Shown here in pieces: positions 47,207-59,628 of a stretch of 64,000 nucleotides of DNA (positions within the stretch are counted from its first letter, which is position 1; every line of letters starts with the position of its first letter). The notes beneath the pieces were generated by a model. The model was not told the origin of the DNA. It saw nothing but the letters and a program-made list of their open reading frames with translations, and made no database searches. The DNA is from Lantana camara (taxonomy: Eukaryota > Streptophyta > Magnoliopsida > Lamiales > Verbenaceae): assembly GCA_037501455.1 (NCBI GenBank), contig CM074862.1, positions 61,597,501-61,661,500 on the forward strand, in the 5' to 3' direction. A program made the translations under genes and the position numbers.

Positions 47207-50080
47207 CATACCATAAGAAACATACCTTACCGTGCAACTCGGCATATGCTATACACGTACCTCTCCGTGTCTTCCAAATTCATAATAAGCTAAAGGAGAC
47301 CCATAGTTCGCTTGCAAATACACGGTTTGGAGCATAGCCTTGTTGCAAAACCATTTTAAGCTTATATACGCCCATACGTATAATTTCAGAAGGATTCATA
47401 TCAAATCGAATTAACAAAATTCATAACATATCGTAAGACACATATTTAATATACCTATAGTATATATATTCGCATGCGGGCTTGAAAACGAGCATATAGG
47501 GTTGTAGGTCGCTTTAACTAAAACAAAAATCTTAAAACCTCACCTTGTCGACTAAACCGGACAAAACGGACCAAAAGAAGTCAAACGAACCACTTCCTCA
47601 CATCGGAACGAACCTAAGAGCAAAAGAAAGAGCAAGAGGAAAACTTAGACTCAAAATGAACCATATTGACGCTCGGCAAATGCATATGAATGCGAGTGAT
47701 GCTTATGAAGCTTAACAAATTAACCAATAATGCATACGAGTTCATATTAAATCGTAAATCTCATAAATCATACTAAACGAATTCACAAGTTCCATATAAC
47801 ACACATATCATATCATACAACATGTTGTCAAAGCGCTCATATCATATAAAGAGCAACGATTGATCATGCAAGACATATAAACGAGGTAGAAGGTCATAAA
47901 CGCACGTTAAAGGAGCATACTTCACATATGAAGCCATAATTCAAAACGAGCACATAAATCAAGTTATAAATTCATAATACATAAGTTAACACATAATTCA
48001 TTAAGCTAACAATGCATATAGGTCACAATCGGGACAAGAGAAAGCAATTAAAAGCAACGAAACGAAGAAAGAAACTCCCCCGAGGCACCACCGTGACATA
48101 TGACACGGCCATGATCACCAACTTAGGGGCTGAGTTTGGAGTTAAAAGTTTGGGGAAAGAATGCTAACATGTTAAGCAACTAATATACTCCATGTATATG
48201 CAAATTGACACGAATTGGAGCACATTAGAACCACCAACTAATAACAAAAATGCCACAGCAGCAGTTCGGTTCGCACATAGCATACCAACAGGCCTCATGT
48301 TTCGATTTAGGAGCTAAAAATGGATCTAAAAACTTGAAAGAGCAAGGTTAACATGTAAAGCAATTAGTATACAACATCTCCATGCAAATTCACACGAATT
48401 GGAAGCCATTAACTTAAGCAACAAGGCACAAAACATCACAGCAGTTCCAAAACAGGGGAGCAGATTTCTAACCTAGGTTTGGGGCTCAAGAACTCATAAT
48501 TTCATCAAAGGATCTTAAGAGAAAATCATCCAAACATCATGTAATATCATTTAAGTATCCAAAATGGAGCATAATAAGTTCATATGATCAGCTTTAGCAC
48601 CCCAAAACAGCCACACAAAACTGATGCAAGAAAGGCATGAAAACAAGTCATATTCTAACTCATATATACAGCTGAAAAGGGGCATAAAAGCTTAAGGAAA
48701 CTTAGGTAACATGTATGACAACTCATATACTTCATGTCCATGCAATTTCACACGAAAATAAGCACAAGAGATCATCAAACCGAACCAAAAATCCTGACAG
48801 CAGTTCATACGGGCGAGCAGATTTTTGCAGCAGTTTTTAAGCTCAAAACTCATCATATAAACCAAGGTTTTCAAGGCAAAACCGAGCATATTCATAAAGC
48901 AACATGTGTAACACATAACCAAGCATTAACACACGAAATTGGAGGCAAAAATTCCATCATTTGGTCTCAAAAACGTGACAGCAGCTGGGTGAAAATGAGC
49001 AGACTGCAGCAGTTCGGAAATTCCATTTTCATGGCCAAAAACTCAAGGTTTCAATCATGTTATCAAAGAGAAAACAACCCTAACACATCTAACATGAAGT
49101 AAGAATCAAGAATGGAAGCAAAGGAGTTCATATAATCACCAAAGAAGCCTCAAATCAGCCACAAATTCAAGCTAAGGCAAGGAAGCAACAAATGACCTCT
49201 AACCCTAACTATTCATGCAAGTCCCCAAATCCTTATTAAATCTGATGCATTTCAGGAATTTCAAGGATCAAATGAAGCATATAAGAGAGGAGAATACACA
49301 AATATACTTACCTTTAAGATATGAAGAAGTATGGAGAAGATTGGCTTCAAAAATCACAAGACATGGGAGAGGCTTCTTTCTTCTTCTTCTTTTCTCCATC
49401 GATCAGCAGCTTTTCCTCCTCTCTTAGGTGTGTGGTCCGAAATAGGGAGGTAGGGAAGAGAGAGTAGTGATTAAATATTAAATAAACCAAGGGTTAAAGC
49501 TTAAGCATGGTTAAAATGGGCCCACAAGTACAAGACTAGTCAAAGATGGTGGCTTTAGCACAAGCTGTTCGTTCCGGGCAAAAAAACGGAGGTTCAAATG
49601 GGCTTAGAAAAATATCAAATCAGGTTCCTTGGTTTCATCTCTTCGTTACGAGTCCAACGCATCTTCCGGAATTCGAATCCGAATTCCCTAGCTCAAGTTA
49701 TGGCCTCCGGAACAAGAGGCGCGCTAAAACTAGTTAGGCCCTTATGTCCCTCGTCAAATACTTAAGGTTTAAAACCTCGACAAACGAACCCGAAAACATA
49801 AAACGAGCATACAAACATACTCATAACTCACATATATTACGCATATCGAAATTTCACAAAAATCGAAATTGAATTCCGGCACATAACGAGCAAATTACGA
49901 GCATACAAAACTTAAACGTTTAAAATTCAAAGTTCATGAATATAAACAATTAATTTCATATAAATTCCAATAATCATAAAAGCATTAAAATAACATTCAA
50001 ATACGTAATTAAATAATTTAAAACGTATAAAACTCTCTCGTTACGGCGTACCTGGAAATCCGAACGATCGGGATGTTACA
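47207..50080 (-). mobile_element. Left (3') LTR of D, second part
   Basis: It continues the D LTR after C and ends GGATGTTACA. Frames at 48692-49102 are copied at 54470-54880 in the other LTR and show no domain. The stretch 48160-49030 is a degenerate tandem repeat with a period near 185 bp. Confidence 0.93.
48160..49030. repeat. Degenerate ~185-bp tandem repeat in the D LTR
   Basis: Around four or five diverged copies share TAACATGTAAAGCAA, TCCATGCAAATTCACACGAA and a CAGCAGTTC tail. Similar starts occur near 48166, 48352, 48713 and 48897. The right LTR has the same array at about 53940-54810. Confidence 0.65.
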
Positions 50081-50117
50081 AACTCCCCTCCTTCAAAAGG
50101 ACCTGTCCTCAGGTCCT
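50081..50117 (-). promoter_or_regulatory. D polypurine tract with upstream hairpin
   Basis: The complement of the purine run GAAGGAGGGGAGTT abuts the LTR. The hairpin arms AGGACCTG (50098-50105) and CAGGTCCT (50110-50117) pair perfectly around TCCT (AGGA in sense). The stem differs at paired positions from those of C and E. Confidence 0.75.
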
Positions 50118-51671
50118 AAGGAGAATCTTGAACGGCTCCGAAGACAAGCACAACTCCACACTTCCGCTGCGCCACTCTGATCCTATACTTCTCAAGACAC
50201 TGTCTCCTTAAATGGCGAACCGGACACAAAGTCCTAGTCGTTTGCCCCCACATCCCAAATAAAATTCGGGAGTGGTTGGAGAATTCTCAACCTATGGCAC
50301 ATAGACATTACTACACAAAGTCCATAACGTCTTTCTTATGCCATAACAACCGGTTTCCTAAAACTCTGATCAACTTCAACCCTGAGTGGGATAAACTTGT
50401 GAACTTGCACTCCTTAAGGCGTAGGCTACCGTTCTTCTACAAGCAACACACAACAGAGGCCTTCCTTTATACCTCGGTTGGAAACGAGGTAGCCTTTTGT
50501 ACCTCCGGTTAGGCAAAAATCGATACCGAAGGTAACTCTCTTCAACCGCCTCTTTCCATTCAAAACCGTACCTCTTACTCTGAGGAAATACTCGGTTCTT
50601 CTAAGAGGAATATCAACAGGTAGCCTTCTGTCTAACACCCGAAAATATCGTTGAGTCCCTGACGGACCTCCTAAAAGCAACACCCCACTTCAACGAGAAC
50701 AAAACACATTCAGACAAGCCGACCAAAAGTAGCTCGACCCTCACAACTCACCAAACACTCATGAACACTCCACACCACAAGCTCTCACCACAAGAAAGTA
50801 CTGACACAAAAGGAAAATAAATAAAGCACACAACAAGCAGGAACTAAGGAGGGAAAGAAGTACGCAACAAGCAAAGCTAAGGAGAAAATGAAGCACACTC
50901 CAAACAAGAGCTAAAGAGGAAAAGAAACACACAACGAGCAAAACTGAGAAGGGAAGGAAGCACATTACAAAAAAGAGTCACGAAGGGAAGGAAACACACA
51001 ACAAGCAAGAACAAGAAGGAAAGCAATTACATAGCAAATGTAATCAGGGATCACCGAAGAGCAAGGAATAAGACAATAGACACATGGGTTTCCCCGAATA
51101 TTAAAATATTTATGAAATGGGATGCCATGAATGCCTTATGTACCGTTCACCATAGGAGTTGTGTTGAGTGTGGCATAATCTTGTGCTTGAATCGGGGTCT
51201 TGGAGTCATGGCATTTCTGTGATGATCTTAAATTCTTGTTCTTCGGTTAACTTTCATCCTGCCTTCGATTCCTCCATAATTGAGTCATCCCACCACATCT
51301 GGTATTGAAATCTTTCCTTATTTGATATTGGTGGCTTCGTGAGATTCTTGAATTTTCTCATTTCAAATCGCTTCCAAAGGTCAAAATCTCTAAGCTCCTC
51401 CTAGCCCGAATATACCCGTCTCTCTTGTTCTTTTCCCCGGTAATACTTGTCGATGTCGAGGGAATATCCTGAAATAAAATACAATACCAAGAGATATCGA
51501 TGCATGCGGGGTTTTAGTGCATGTTCATGTGAACTATTAATACAAATAATATCAAATAATATCAAGTGAGTCACATAAGTGATGTTGTGAATGCCAACAA
51601 ACACGAAATCCTAAGCCGAACGACCTAGACAAACCCGACACGACACGTGAGCTCCGGTTTTGCAACCTGGG
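50118..51671 (-). other. Pol-less interior of element D
   Basis: About 1.55 kb has no recognisable gag or pol domain. Near 51478 the sense strand reads TTTCAGGATATTCCC, where G1 has TTTCAGGATG at its gag start, so the start codon is lost and what follows does not resemble Gag. The frame at 50759-50965 is antisense to a purine-rich minisatellite and is not a gene. D would depend on proteins from another element. Confidence 0.7.
50826..51030. repeat. Purine-rich ~34-bp minisatellite in the D interior
   Basis: Six diverged units of the CACAACAAGCAAAACTAAGG plus AGGGAAAGAAG type stand in tandem. Nearly all bases are A or G with regular CACA/CAAC interruptions. Confidence 0.75.
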
Positions 51672-51683
51672 GCTCTGATACCA
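51672..51683 (-). other. Primer binding site (tRNA-iMet) of D
   Basis: The complement of TGGTATCAGAGC lies seven bases from the right LTR. Confidence 0.9.
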
Positions 51684-51690
51684 CTTAAGA

Positions 51691-54600
51691 TGTAGCACCC
51701 CAAGCGGTGGGGCACCACACCCCCCCGCACTATGACCCGACACGTGGTACGAAATGGAACGTCCGCACACGCACCAAGTCACAGCGAACGGGTGACAAAC
51801 GAAAAATCCAACCTAAGCTAGGCGGTAACTAAACCCCGTTCAAGTAAAATATGCAAAAACCTGTATGCGGAAGCGAATCAAAATATGAACTAACAAAAAC
51901 TTTAATCAACAAAATACAGAAACGGGTTCAACTAATCCAAGCCCTGTCCTAACCTGTCTCGAAAATTCATGCAATCAAAGCACAAACATAATGCTGTACA
52001 GAACCTGCTATATACATAATTACAAACGGATGCAGACCAGAGATTCTCGACTTAATCAAATAGATACAGGCTCAAAAGACACGGACTTAACAGATAAGAC
52101 ACAAAGCCGCCTAGCTCGAACTCCAAGAACCTGAACCTGCAGACTGAAAACATAGGTGGGGCGAGGGTCAGTCCACTGACTGAGTGAGGGGGCTGAACTC
52201 ACACACACTATACATAATAAGGAGCAGAGCACATATCAAAAGAAAGATTATGAACCGGGAGTAGGGTTTTGCATACCAAAACCATTTTCCAAAAAGAGCT
52301 CATATTTACACCTATATTCATATCTTCTTAAGTTTGAAAACTCGTAAGGATTCATAGATTCAGAGACGCATGTGGATTCAAATTAAAACTCATAGGGATT
52401 CATATTTAGAAACTCATAAGATTCATAATTAGAAACTCATAAAGATCCTTATATTCATAATGATTCATAACTCAGCATGGAAATCTCATATTGAAAACAA
52501 ACTCTCCTTTCCCGTTTCATAATCAACATAACAAAAGAATTCAAATACCCGGCGAGTACGGGTTTCCAACCTTACTCCTTAAACAAAAACTCAAAAGATT
52601 CATAAGGAAGCAAAAATTCATAAAATTCATAGGATTCATAAATTCCTAGATTCATATTCCCGTATTCCAACCTTTCTCCGGAAGTCTGCACGCGGGTTAC
52701 GGCCCCACATCGTGCAACTCAATATACGTGGGGTTGCGAACCCACAACGTACCTTCTCCGGCCTCAGCCGAAGGCTCAAAGCACCACGCCTTCTCCATCT
52801 CCCTCAGAGTCGCGCGTAGGTACTTCAAAGGAGCACGTGCACAGGCTTAACCCGGCGGCCCAACACCGCACCGGGCGTCCTTACCCACGCCTCCAGGGCC
52901 CAGGGATTCATAAGATTCATAAGGATTCATAAGAAACATACCTAACTCGCGAAACCTAGAAACATATGAATCATACTTAAGAAACATACCATAAGAAACA
53001 TACCTTACCGTGCAACTCGGCATATGCTATACACGTACCTCTCCGTGTCTTCCAAATTCATAATAAGCTGAAGGAGACCCATAGTTCGCTTGCAAATACA
53101 CGGTTTGGAGCATAGCCTTGTTGCAAAACCATTTTAAGCTTATATACGCCCATACGTATAATTTCAGAAGGATTCATATCAAATCGAATTAACAAAATTC
53201 ATAACATATCGTAAGACACATATTTAATATACCTATAGTATATATATTCGCATGCGGGCTTGAAAACGAGCATATAGGGTTGTAGGTCGCTTTAACTAAA
53301 ACAAAAATCTTAAAACCTCACCTTGTCGACTAAACCGGACAAAACGGACCAAAAGAAGTCAAACGAACCACTTCCTCACATCGGAACGAACCTAAGAGCA
53401 AAAGAAAGAGCAAGAGGAAAACTTAGACTCAAAATGAACCATATTGACACTCGGCAAATGCATATGAATGCGAGTGATGCTTATGAAGCTTAACAAATTA
53501 ACCAATAATGCATACGAGTTCATATTAAATCGTAAATCTCATAAATCATACTAAACGAATTCACAAGTTCCATATAACACACATATCATATCATACAACA
53601 TGTTGTCAAAGCGCTCATATCATATAAAGAGCAACGATTGATCATGCAAGACATATAAACGAGGTAGAAGGTCATAAACGCACGTTAAAGGAGCATACTT
53701 CACATATGAAGCCATAATTCAAAACGAGCACATAAATCAAGTTATAAATTCATAATACATAAGTTAACACATAATTCATTAAGCTAACAATGCATATAGG
53801 TCACAATCGGGACAAGAGAAAGCAATTAAAAGCAACGAAACGAAGAAAGAAACTCCCCCGAGGCACCACCGTGACATATGACACGGCCATGATCACCAAC
53901 TTAGGGGCTGAGTTTGGAGTTAAAAGTTTGGGGAAAGAATGCTAACATGTTAAGCAACTAATATACTCCATGTATATGCAAATTGACACGAATTGGAGCA
54001 CATTAGAACCACCAACTAATAACAAAAATGCCACAGCAGCAGTTCGGTTCGCACATAGCATACCAACAGGCCTCATGTTTCGATTTAGGAGCTAAAAATG
54101 GATCTAAAAACTTGAAAGAGCAAGGTTAACATGTAAAGCAATTAGTATACAACATCTCCATGCAAATTCACACGAATTGGAAGCCATTAACTTAAGCAAC
54201 AAGGCACAAAACATCACAGCAGTTCCAAAACAGGGGAGCAGATTTCTAACCTAGGTTTGGGGCTCAAGAACTCATAATTTCATCAAAGGATCTTAAGAGA
54301 AAATCATCCAAACATCATGTAATATCATTTAAGTATCCAAAATGGAGCATAATAAGTTCATATGATCAGCTTTAGCACCCCAAAACAGCCACACAAAACT
54401 GATGCAAGAAAGGCATGAAAACAAGTCATATTCTAACTCATATATACAGCTGAAAAGGGGCATAAAAGCTTAAGGAAACTTAGGTAACATGTATGACAAC
54501 TCATATACTTCATGTCCATGCAATTTCACACGAAAATAAGCACAAGAGATCATCAAACCGAACCAAAAATCCTGACAGCAGTTCATACGGGCGAGCAGAT

Positions 54601-55857
54601 TTTTGCAGCAGTTTTTAAGCTCAAAACTCATCATATAAACCAAGGTTTTCAAGGCAAAACCGAGCATATTCATAAAGCAACATGTGTAACACATAACCAA
54701 GCATTAACACACGAAATTGGAGGCAAAAATTCCATCATTTGGTCTCAAAAACGTGACAGCAGCTGGGTGAAAATGAGCAGACTGCAGCAGTTCGGAAATT
54801 CCATTTTCATGGCCAAAAACTCAAGGTTTCAATCATGTTATCAAAGAGAAAACAACCCTAACACATCTAACATGAAGTAAGAATCAAGAATGGAAGCAAA
54901 GGAGTTCATATAATCACCAAAGAAGCCTCAAATCAGCCACAAATTCAAGCTAAGGCAAGGAAGCAACAAATGACCTCTAACCCTAACTATTCATGCAAGT
55001 CCCCAAATCCTTATTAAATCTGATGCATTTCAGGAATTTCAAGGATCAAATGAAGCATATAAGAGAGGAGAATACACAAATATACTTACCTTTAAGATAT
55101 GAAGAAGTATGGAGAAGATTGGCTTCAAAAATCACAAGACATGGGAGAGGCTTCTTTCTTCTTCTTCTTTTCTCCATCGATCAGCAGCTTTTCCTCCTCT
55201 CTTAGGTGTGTGGTCCGAAATGGGGAGGTAGGGAAGAGAGAGGAGTGATTAAAGATTAAATAAACCAAGGGTTAAAGCTTAAGCATGGTTAAAATGGGCC
55301 CACAAGTACAAGATTAGTCAAAGATGGTGGCTTTAGCACAAGCTGTTCGTTCCGGGCAAAAAACGGAGGTTCAAATGGGCTTAGAAAAATATCAAATCAG
55401 GTTCCTTGGTTTCATCTCTTCGTTACGAGTCCAACGCATCTTCCGGAATTCGAATCCGAATTCCCTAGCTCAAGTTATGGCCTCCGGAACAAGAGGCGCG
55501 CTAAAACTAGTTAGGCCCTTATGTCCCTCGTCAAATACTTAAGGTTTAAAACCTCGACAAACGAACCCGAAAACATAAAACGAGCATACAAACATACTCA
55601 TAACTCACATATATCACGCATATCGAAATTTCACAAAAATCGAAATTGAATTCCGGCACATAACGAGCAAATTACGAGCATACAAAACTTAAACGTTTAA
55701 AATTCAAAGTTCATGAATATAAACAATTAATTTCATATAAATTCCAATAATCATAAAAGCATTAAAATAACATTCAAATACGTAATTAAATAATTTAAAA
55801 CGTATAAAACTCTCTCGTTACGGCGTACCTGGAAATCCGAACGATCGGGATGTTACA
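51691..55857 (-). mobile_element. Right (5') LTR of element D
   Basis: This uninterrupted 4167-bp LTR runs from TGTAGCACCCC to GGATGTTACA, followed by TSD GGTTT (55858-55862). About 15 differences from the left LTR were noticed, so the insertion is young. Hairpin at 52169-52182; the 185-bp repeat array at 53940-54810. No gene. Confidence 0.95.
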
Positions 55858-56332
55858 GGTTTGATGAAATGTGATGAAATGAAAATGTGGGAGAGATGAA
55901 TGTATGTAATATAATTATAGATATAATGTATATATGTATAAAGTAATAAAGTGGAGATATTATGTATATTATATGTATATAAATCATTAGTGCTCTTATT
56001 ATTATATACATATATAATGAATGTGTGAGTGTATTAGGGTAACATGAATACATGAATGTATATATGTATATAATGCATGTTGATAATTAATTGCATGAGT
56101 GAATGAGATTAGAAAAAATAACAATCTCATAAAATAAGTTTAAATATATAAATAGGTACATATATATGTATATATACATATATATACATGTAAATGAAAA
56201 TATGTTATAAGATGAAAAGTATAAATTATGCATATAATAGGAAATGCATTGAATGAAATTAAAATGAATATCATGATATGAAAGTTATAACAATAACACA
56301 TAATGCACGAATGGAAAAACCGGGGCGTTACA
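55858..56332 (-). mobile_element. Right (5') LTR of E, second part
   Basis: It resumes the E LTR after D; the first five bases are the duplicated target. It matches 32995-33464, including the TA-rich tail, and ends GGCGTTACA before the TSD TTAGC (56333-56337). Confidence 0.93.
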
Positions 56333-56337
56333 TTAGC

Positions 56338-57650
56338 CCTTCCTGGATGGTACTGGATTATACAGTCGTAATCCTCTAGAGATTCCATCCACCTTCTTTA
56401 CCTCATGTTCAACTCCTTTTGAGTAAAAAGGTACCGTAGGCTTTTATGATCAGTGAAAACTTCGAAAGTAACTCCGTAGAGATAGTGTCTCCACTTGGTA
56501 AGAGCAAACACAATTGCTGCTAATTCCAAGTCATGAGTAGGATAATTTTCCTCATGAGGGTTGAGCTTTCTTGAGGCATAGGCTATAACTTTCCCATGTT
56601 GCATCAGTACACAACCTAGTCCTTCTTTGGAGGCATCGGTATAAACCGTATAACCTTCTTTTCCTTCTTGTAATGTTAGTACTGATGCAGATGTCAACCG
56701 TTGCTTTAATTCTTGAAAACTTTGTTCGCCCCGTTCAGTCCATTCAAATTTTCTTTCCTTCTTTGTTAACCTTGTGAGAGGTGCAGCTATCTTGGAGAAG
56801 TCCTTTACAAACCTTCAATAATAGCCTGCACGTCCTAGGAAGCTTCTCACCTCTGATGGATTTCTTGGTATTTTCCAGTTTGTAATTGCTTCAATCTTTG
56901 AAGGATCTACCTCAACACCTGATCCCGAGATTACATGTCCGAGGAATGCAACTTTTTCTATCCAGAACTCACATTTATTGAACTTAGCATATATCTTATG
57001 ATCTCGCAAAGTGCTTAACACTATGCGAAGATGTTCAGCATGTTCCTCAGGCGTTTTTGAAAATACCAGAATGTCATCGATGAAAATGACCACAAATTTA
57101 TCCAGATATGGTCGGAATATCCGATGCATCATATCCATGAATGCAGCGGGTGCATTAGTCAATCCAAAAGGCATTACTATGAACTCAAAGTGTCCATAGG
57201 GGTATTGAAAGCTGTTTTAGGGATATCCTCCTCCCTAATCTTTAATTGATAATACCCTTGCCTTAAATCTAACTTGGAATAGACTCGAGATCCTTGAAGG
57301 ACAGCAAATAACTCCTCTATGTGAGGTAGAGGGTATTTGTTCTTTATGGTCATTCGGTTAAGTTCTCGATAGTCGATTCACATCCGTAATGACCCATCTT
57401 TCTTCTTTATAAACAACACTGGTGCTCCCCAGGGTGATGTACTGGGATGGATATATCTTGATTCAATCAAATCATCAAGTTGTTTTCTCAACTCTTGAAG
57501 TTCGGCTGGGGCCATCCGATAAGGGGTTTTAGAGAAAGGCTCAGCCCCCGGAATTATATCGATTATGAATTCTAACTCGCCATCTAGAGTTAGCGAGTTT
57601 AAATGTTCTGGAAATACGTCGAGAAACTCATTTACCACTTCTACCTCCTC
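56338..57650 (-). pseudogene. A gypsy reverse transcriptase and RNase H, broken
   Basis: Read leftward, RT motifs run [55 protein letters not shown] and the catalytic FIDDIL (57084). RNase H shows [21 protein letters not shown] and [10 protein letters not shown], then YDCIIQYHPGRAN just before element E. Stops lie at 57378-57380 (TGA, where G1 has cysteine), 56815-56817 (TGA, where G1 has arginine) and 56398-56400 (TAA, where G1 has glutamine). A one-base loss near 57200 shifts the frame. E entered between two codons of the linker after RNase H. Confidence 0.93.
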
Positions 57651-58199
57651 AACCTTGAGTTGGTCCTTTGGTCTATTTAGGAGATAGGCAACGAATCCTG
57701 TAGCTCCCTTCTAAACCAACTTCTTAGCTTCTGTCATAGAAATCATTGCCACTGATCTTTTGTCTTCAGAAATCCAACTTTTATCTTGTCCTAAGATGAT
57801 TTCTTTCTTGAAACAATCCAATTTAGCATGATATTTGTAGAGCCAATCCATTCCCAGAATGATTCCATATCTTGTCATCGGGAGTTCGATGAGCTCCATA
57901 GGGTAGTATTGGTCACGGATTTGTATAGGGCAGCGTTTATATACTCGATCCGTTAAGAAACAAGCTCCCAAAGGGGAACTTACTTCGAAATTATATAATG
58001 GACATTCAAGTGGAAAATTTAAACGTGCACATAAGTGTAATGCAATGAATGAATGCGTGGCACCAGGGTCATATAAGACTTTCACAGGCGTGTTTAGAAT
58101 GTGTACCGTACCTTCGACAACATCCAAAGGGTCTGGATCCTCGTTTCCATCCAATGCATAGGCTCTACCTTTGACAAGTGGCTTTCCTGGTTTTCCCAC
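57651..58199 (-). pseudogene. A gypsy aspartic protease region
   Basis: The open segment encodes RAYALDGNEDPDPLD, VVEGTVHIL and the active-site motif YDPGATHSF with its aspartate at 58070. [10 protein letters not shown] closes the domain. The active site looks intact. A TAG at 57711-57713 (LV-stop-KGATGFVAYLL) separates it from RT; G1 has an arginine there. The protease would process Gag-Pol. Confidence 0.9.
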
Positions 58200-59155
58200 A
58201 ACTTTTCCCTTTCCCTTGGGTCCTGGTCTCTTTGGGCATGAATTAAACTGGTGATTAGGGTTTCCACACCATAAACATGTGCCAGCTTTCTTTCGTCATT
58301 CTTGTTCAGTGCGTCCAGGCTTGTGACAGTATTCACAAGTGAGATCTCTTCTTGTGAATTGGACGGGACTAACTTAGGCTTTTGCTAGGCTGGTGTGGGT
58401 TTCTTTCCAAATTTCTGATTTGCCGGTCCAGCGGGACGTTTTATCCCTTGAGAAGGCTTATTCTGAGGGGGACTAGGGTGATTGGCTGCCAAGCAAATAT
58501 TCTTATGAGCTGCTTCGGTTTTCAAGGCTTTGTCTACTGCCGTGTTATAAGATTCAATATCCAAGGAAGCTAAAGCCCATTGCAGATCTGGCTTGAGTCC
58601 ATCAATGAAGCGCTTGGTCTTTCACCGTTCATCATTCAAAATATGTGGAGCGTACTGAATTAACCTTACAAATTTCGCCTCGTACTCCGCTATAAACATG
58701 TTCCCTTGAACTAAACTCATGAACTCAGCCTCTCGAGTGTCTCTTATCACTTGAGGGATTTATTTATTCTGAAACTCCTTTACAAACTCCATCCAATTGT
58801 AATTAGTCTGGTTTTCCATCTAAGTCTGCTTGACGTGTTTCTACCAACTCAAAGCGGGTCCTTCTAAGAGAAAGGCCGCATACTGTACTCGTTCCCGTTC
58901 CTCGAGAAATATATCCATAGCTTCATAAATTTTCTCTAAACTGGCTATCCAGTTTTCAGCTTTCAGATCGTTAGGTTCTCAGAAGAATTTTTGGGGATTC
59001 ATTCGAAGAAACCTTTCTAATGATCGTTCATTGATAGGATTATGTCCAGGTGTATAGGTATGAACGAAATGTTTTAAAGCTTCTACAAGTTCTGGATGTT
59101 CTGGTGGGTCTTGTGGGGATGGTGAATTGTTTCGTAGAGTTCTTCGTAGAGGCAT
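58200..59155 (-). pseudogene. A gypsy gag, broken
   Basis: The ATG at 59153-59155 starts MPLRRTLRNNSPSPQDPPEH, similar in kind to the G1 gag start. An in-frame TGA at 58979-58981 interrupts just after MNPQKFF, before the capsid core (AENWIASLEKIYEAMD, LLEGPALSW). More stops occur nearer the end. The nucleocapsid keeps an intact CX2CX4HX4C knuckle, CLWCGNPNHQFNSC (58236-58277), after a second, partial one (CEYCHKPG). Plus-strand frames at 58382 and minus-strand frame 58094-58336 are shadows. Confidence 0.85.
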
Positions 59156-59628
59156 TTTGAAGCTGAAATCACAATCACATAGGAAATATAATGCATGTAG
59201 GGTAAGAGTGTTTCAGAGATTATCACAGAACAATAATCTTCAAATAATATGAATCATCAAACATAAAGTGCATAAGAAATAACATGAGTACTCACGGTCC
59301 TGCTGGTATCTTGAAGCGACTCTAAGACTCATGATGCAAGAAATGTAAAACAACATGAAACAACAGTGTAAAATGATCAAAATGTGTCATATATATATGC
59401 ATCAAGATTAGTAAGCTTCAAGACCTACAAAAGTAAAAGCAAAAAGAGGGGGTGGACCCGATCTGCCTCGAGTTACACACTACAAGTACTGTCACCACTA
59501 GTAAGTCAAAGCTGCTACTGTCCACTGCTACTACTATGTACTGCTGCAAAAATGGGGAGTGTCTCCGCTGGCTGCTATATACATACCCCCGGGTAACTAT
59601 CCTATATACCGTATCCCATGATCAAACC
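59156..59628 (-). other. Spacer between the pre-gag frame and gag of A
   Basis: It is non-coding. A block at about 59296-59345 is shared with the C leader. No clear splice or shift signal was identified. Confidence 0.5.

Noticed and set aside
48734..49102. 122-codon open frame, perfectly repeated at 54512-54880
   Set aside because: Both copies lie in the two LTRs of D, so the repetition comes from the element. There is no domain, and the antisense strand is equally open.
50759..50965. Hydrophobic 68-codon minus-strand frame resembling membrane segments
   Set aside because: It is the complement of the purine-rich minisatellite, which yields Leu, Phe, Ser and Cys codons by composition.
58094..58336. 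80-codon minus-strand frame in the A gag end
   Set aside because: It is the wrong frame over the zinc knuckle (58236-58277) and protease start; the real frame is offset.
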